Shown: positions 43,983-46,849 of the stretch, in pieces
Layout of the letters: the number at the start of each line of letters is the position of its first letter
Numbering within the stretch: position 1 is the stretch's first letter
Source of the DNA: Gemmatimonadota bacterium
Lineage (GTDB): Bacteria > JAAXHH01
Reading direction: 5' to 3'
Length of the DNA: 46,849 nt
Assembly: GCA_026702745.1 (NCBI GenBank)
Contig: JAPPBT010000030.1
Coordinates: forward strand, 1 to 46,849
The notes under the pieces: model-generated
What the model was told of the DNA's origin: nothing
The model's input: the letters and a program-made list of their open reading frames with translations, nothing else
Databases searched by the model: none
Position numbers and translations under genes: made by a program

Positions 43983-44146
43983 GCCCGCCCCTCCTCTTTC
44001 GACTCCAGTTCCTCCACGGCGGCCTTCAGTTCGGCGATTTCCGCCTCCAGCTTCTTCTCGCGGCCGGCGATTGTGAAGAGGTACAGGAACAGCCCGACCC
44101 ATATCAGCGTGTAGGCGGAAAACAGGTACCAGAAGTTCTGATCCAC
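43979..44146 (-). CDS. ccmD: Heme exporter protein CcmD
   Basis: CcmD is a small membrane protein that helps release holo-CcmE from CcmC during cytochrome c maturation. The 55-residue product has one transmembrane helix (YLFSAYTLIWVGLFLYLF) followed by a charged coiled tail (REKKLEAEIAELKAAVEELE), the CcmD pattern. It starts with GTG ten bases after AAAGGAG and lies 16 bp after ccmC. Its small size makes the call depend partly on context, which is strong. Confidence 0.88.
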   Translation of the reverse strand: MDQNFWYLFSAYTLIWVGLFLYLFTIAGREKKLEAEIAELKAAVEELESKEEGRA

Positions 44147-44162
44147 GGTTCAAACGCTCCTT

Positions 44163-44891
44163 TCAAATCCCCACGGTGCCGGGATGCCGATGCTCCACGC
44201 GTTCCCGCAGGGCCTCGGTCTCGTCGCGCAGCCGCTCCAGCGCCATCCGCCGGCTCATGAGATAGAAGAACAGGAGGGTGAAGACGACCGCCGACACGCC
44301 CAGCGCGATGCGCATGTCCACTTCCATGCCCGCGCCGAGGCCTTCCTCCGTCATGACCAGGGAGTCGGGATGCAGGCCCCGCCACCACAGGGTCGCGAAG
44401 TGGATGAAGGGGATGTCGATGGTGCCGAGGATGCCCAGCACGGCGAGGAAGGTTTTCACCTGCGGCAGGTCGTCGCCGTAGACGCGCAGCATCAGGTAGG
44501 CGACGTAGATGAGCCAGAGGATCATGGAAAAGGTGAGCCGGGGGTCCCAGGTCCACCACGTGCCCCACACCGGCTTGCCCCAGATCGGCCCGGTGATCAT
44601 GACAAAGCAGCAGAAGACGAACCCGACTTCCGCGGCACTGTAGGCCACGATGTCCCACCTGCGTTCCCGCAGCCACAGGTAGATGACGCTGGAAACGCCC
44701 ACCAGCACGAAGGCGAACTCCGCGATCCAGGCGGAAGCGACGTGAAAATACATGATCCGCTGCACGTCCCCCATGACCCGCTCCCGGGGCGCCCAGATCA
44801 GCGACAGGTACAGCGTGGCAATAAGTCCCACGAGACAGATGAGGCCGAAGGGCGTGATGCGCAGGCGGGTGGCTAGGCCGGCCATATTCAT
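44163..44891 (-). CDS. ccmC: Heme exporter protein CcmC
   Basis: CcmC hands heme to CcmE. The 242-residue protein has six transmembrane segments and the periplasmic tryptophan-rich heme-handling motif WGTWWTWDPR (about 109-118). Conserved histidines lie at about 50 (MYFHVASAW) and in DIPFIHFATLWW. Its start overlaps the ccmB stop as ATGA. A charged C-terminal tail of about 30 residues (RRMALERLRDETEALRERVE) extends beyond the last membrane segment. The identity is firm. Confidence 0.95.
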   Translation of the reverse strand: MNMAGLATRLRITPFGLICLVGLIATLYLSLIWAPRERVMGDVQRIMYFHVASAWIAEFAFVLVGVSSVIYLWLRERRWDIVAYSAAEVGFVFCCFVMITGPIWGKPVWGTWWTWDPRLTFSMILWLIYVAYLMLRVYGDDLPQVKTFLAVLGILGTIDIPFIHFATLWWRGLHPDSLVMTEEGLGAGMEVDMRIALGVSAVVFTLLFFYLMSRRMALERLRDETEALRERVEHRHPGTVGI

Positions 44892-45568
44892 TCCTCCACG
44901 ATGTACTCGAACAGCATGACGGACGCGATCAGGAACACGACCGTGAACACCGAAAGCAGCCTGATCCAGTTCGTCATGTCCTGCCAGTCCCCGCCCTCGA
45001 AGGTGGTCCGCGTCGTTTCCACCAGCGCGATCAGCACCGGCGAGGCGACGGGCAGCAGCAGGACCGGCAGCATGACGTCCCGCATGCGCGTGTTGACGGC
45101 CACGGCCGCGAACAGGGTGGCGACGGACGAGAATCCGACGGTGCCCAGAAAGAAGATCACCAACAGTTTAGAAAGATACGGCAGGATTGTCATGTTGAAA
45201 AACAGGACGAAGAGGGGAAGCACCGCCAGCTGGACCAGGCCGATGAGCGTGACGTTGCCCATCAGCTTGCCCAGGAAGATGGATCCCCGGTCGATGGGCG
45301 CGAGGAGCAGCCCTTCGAAGGTGCCGCGGTCTTTTTCCGGTGAAAAGGACCGGCTGGCGCTCAGCATGCCCGCGAAGGCGAAGGCCACCCAGATCATGCC
45401 GGGCGCCACCCGTTGCAGCACGTCCGCCCCCGCGTTGAAGGCGAAGTTGAAGATGATCACGACGATCAGCGAGAAGACGAACATGGTCACGACCCGCTCG
45501 CGGGTCCGGTACTCCACGAGCATGTCCTTGCGGTAGATCTGCCAGGACTGGGCGAGCATGGATCTCAT
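44888..45568 (-). CDS. ccmB: Heme exporter permease CcmB
   Basis: CcmB is the membrane subunit of the CcmAB ABC transporter that drives release of holo-CcmE. The 226-residue product has six transmembrane segments and the conserved FSPEKDRGTFEGLLLAPIDR block after the second segment. The start is set at the ATG near GGGAG because the family begins close to MLAQSWQIYRKDMLVEYRTR; an upstream in-frame extension is not conserved. It follows ccmA with a 25-bp gap and overlaps ccmC. Confidence 0.94.
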   Translation of the reverse strand: MRSMLAQSWQIYRKDMLVEYRTRERVVTMFVFSLIVVIIFNFAFNAGADVLQRVAPGMIWVAFAFAGMLSASRSFSPEKDRGTFEGLLLAPIDRGSIFLGKLMGNVTLIGLVQLAVLPLFVLFFNMTILPYLSKLLVIFFLGTVGFSSVATLFAAVAVNTRMRDVMLPVLLLPVASPVLIALVETTRTTFEGGDWQDMTNWIRLLSVFTVVFLIASVMLFEYIVEE

Positions 45569-45593
45569 CGTTGCGGTAACTCCCTTTACGTTC

Positions 45594-46367
45594 CTACACC
45601 GCGTGATCGCGGTAGGTCTGTTCGAAATCCGATGCGGAAAGCTCGCTCGTCTCGGCCTCGAACACCAGGCGTCCATGGTTCAGGATGGCGACGCGGTCGG
45701 CGGATTCCAGTCCGCGGACCAGGTCGTGCGTCACCAGGAGGATCGTCTTGTTCCGGGCGGTCAGGACCGTCTTGAGCATGACCATCGCGTCCTGGTCCAG
45801 TCCCGAGTAGGGCTCGTCGAGCAACAGGATATCAGGATCGTGCAGCAGGGCGCGGGCCAGGGCTACCCGCTGGCGCATGCCGCGGGACAGCGTCCGTACC
45901 GGACTCCCCAAACGGGCCTCCATGCCCACCGTCTGCAGCAGTGAACCAATCCGCTCCTCGCGGTTTTCCACCCCGAAGAGCCTCCCGTAGAACCGCAGGT
46001 TCTCCAGCACGGTCAGTTCGTCGTAGAGATAGGTCTGGTAGGACAGCGCGCCGATGCGCTTCCCCAGGGCTTCGTCGCGGTCCTTCGTGATTTCCTCACC
46101 GTCCAGGAACACCTGGCCGCGGGATGGGCGCACGAGCCCGGCAATGATGCCCAGCAGGGTCGACTTGCCCGCGCCGTTGGGACCGAACAGGGCCAGGAAG
46201 GATCCCGGGGCCACGTCCAGGTCCACCCGGTGCAGGGCCCGGAAACGCCCGTAGGTCTTCGTCAGCTGGCGGACGCTGATTCCAGGGGCGCCAGAGGTGA
46301 CGGGGGCACCGGCGGCACCATCGACACCGGGGGCGCCAGCGACGCCGGATGCGGATCGATCACCCAT
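45594..46367 (-). CDS. ccmA: Heme exporter ATPase CcmA
   Basis: The 257-residue ABC ATPase has Walker A GPNGAGKST (about 74-82), Q-loop region LSYQTYLYDELTV, signature LSRGMRQRVALARAL, Walker B ILLLDEPYSGLD and switch His in LVTHDL. It is the energy source of CcmAB. Before the conserved domain it carries about 28 residues of Gly/Ala/Pro repeats (GVAGAPGVDGAAGAP), not normal for CcmA. The start overlaps the preceding gene by 8 bases. An internal start nearer ISVRQLTKTYG cannot be excluded. Confidence 0.93.
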   Translation of the reverse strand: MGDRSASGVAGAPGVDGAAGAPVTSGAPGISVRQLTKTYGRFRALHRVDLDVAPGSFLALFGPNGAGKSTLLGIIAGLVRPSRGQVFLDGEEITKDRDEALGKRIGALSYQTYLYDELTVLENLRFYGRLFGVENREERIGSLLQTVGMEARLGSPVRTLSRGMRQRVALARALLHDPDILLLDEPYSGLDQDAMVMLKTVLTARNKTILLVTHDLVRGLESADRVAILNHGRLVFEAETSELSASDFEQTYRDHAV

Positions 46368-46849
46368 CGCCGCTCCCGGGTTGGCGCAACCGGAGCGCCC
46401 GGTCCTTGAGACGGGCGCGGCGGGTCCTGTAGGCGTCCGGGTCCAGTCCTCCCACCGCGAACTGGTCGTCCAGGGCGGCCAGGGCCTGGACGATCGCGGC
46501 GTACTTACGTTCGTCCTCCGGCGAGAGATCGCTCAGGGCGGGCGGTTCGTCCGGCTGTTCGGGCTTGACGCGGATGCCCACCACCAGCCCCGCGGCCACG
46601 ATGAGCAACACGAATCCGAGCATCCCCCACTTCATGACGTCCTGCCAGGCCAGCACGCGGGGGAAGGCGACCTCCACCGACATGCCCCTGCCCACGCCCA
46701 CGCGGTTCGAAAGCACCAGGTATTCGTCGGCGGCGATCTGCTGTACGCCATGGTTGGTCAGATTGGTGGCGGTCACCGTTTGGGTGCTCGGTGATACCAG
46801 CACCTGGACGCGTTCGACGTCATAGTCCATCTGCCTGTTGAACCGGTGA
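46360..46849 (-). CDS. Single-span membrane protein upstream of ccmA (5' end cut by window edge)
   Basis: The open frame continues through the right edge, so only about 163 C-terminal residues are visible. It has an extracytoplasmic beta-rich part (VQVLVSPSTQTVTATNLTNH, YLVLSNRVGVGRGMSVEVAF), one transmembrane helix (WGMLGFVLLIVAAGLVVGI), and a cytoplasmic helical tail (ERKYAAIVQALAALDDQF, then YRTRRARLKDRALRL). The overlap with ccmA suggests a role in cytochrome c maturation. I do not recognise the family. Confidence 0.7.
   Translation of the reverse strand, partial: HRFNRQMDYDVERVQVLVSPSTQTVTATNLTNHGVQQIAADEYLVLSNRVGVGRGMSVEVAFPRVLAWQDVMKWGMLGFVLLIVAAGLVVGIRVKPEQPDEPPALSDLSPEDERKYAAIVQALAALDDQFAVGGLDPDAYRTRRARLKDRALRLRQPGSGDG

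Overview
The window is a GC-rich chromosomal segment (roughly 60-68 % GC by eye) from a Gram-negative-type bacterium. It carries lipobox lipoproteins, a DUF1207-type outer-membrane protein, a periplasmic adaptor and system I cytochrome c maturation. The mix of SOS mutagenesis genes with Big_2/leucine-rich-repeat lipoproteins, Yip1-type membrane proteins and an LIC_10091-type protein fits uncultured lineages such as Latescibacterota, Gemmatimonadota or related FCB/Acidobacteriota groups. That placement is inference; no rRNA or other decisive marker is present. No tRNA, rRNA, CRISPR array, insertion sequence or phage gene was seen.

Layout. (1) 1-6.2 kb: a minus-strand SOS mutagenesis operon, lexA-imuA-imuB-dnaE2, with a LexA-type palindrome sitting exactly between the -35 and -10 boxes of the lexA promoter. 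dnaE2 runs off the left edge. (2) 6.5-12.2 kb: a set of accessory single genes (AAA_14/DUF4143 ATPase, OsmC-like protein, methyltransferase, a frameshifted LRR lipoprotein, a winged-helix regulator, a small unknown, an isoprenylcysteine-methyltransferase-like membrane enzyme). (3) 12.5-20.6 kb: an M48 metalloprotease on the plus strand, then a tight eight-gene minus-strand cluster read from 20.6 down to 13.6 kb. It encodes a small secreted hydrophobic peptide with two cysteines, a SpoIIM-family membrane protein, a polytopic membrane protein, a second M48 protease, an LIC_10091-type exported protein, a Yip1-type membrane protein, an HlyD-type adaptor and a MacB/FtsX-type permease. I regard this as the best candidate for an undescribed system: a bacteriocin-like or signalling peptide with its own maturation, export or immunity apparatus. 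(4) 21-30 kb: a coiled-coil protein with a terminator, a large exported protein of unknown function, a one-polypeptide two-component system (GAF-kinase-receiver-OmpR DNA-binding domain), and an LRR/Big_2 lipoprotein ending in a metzincin protease. (5) 30-38.3 kb: core metabolism (gapA, acnA, thrC) with a DUF1207 protein, a lone HicB-like protein and a conserved exported protein. (6) 38.4-41.2 kb: a free-standing candidate 6S-like RNA with a near-consensus promoter, and a second LRR/Big_2 lipoprotein ending in a leishmanolysin-like protease. (7) 41.4-46.8 kb: ecfT-truA, then the minus-strand ccmABCD operon followed by trmJ, with a partial membrane protein at the right edge.

Three themes recur. 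LRR lipoproteins share one architecture (lipobox, linker, Big_2, LRR) but have different LRR classes and different zinc-protease ends. Short tandem repeats sit at many gene ends and starts (imuA, imuB, dnaE2, trmJ, ccmA, upstream of gapA and of the first M48 gene). Zinc metalloproteases are unusually dense: four in about 29 kb, two M48 and two metzincin-like.
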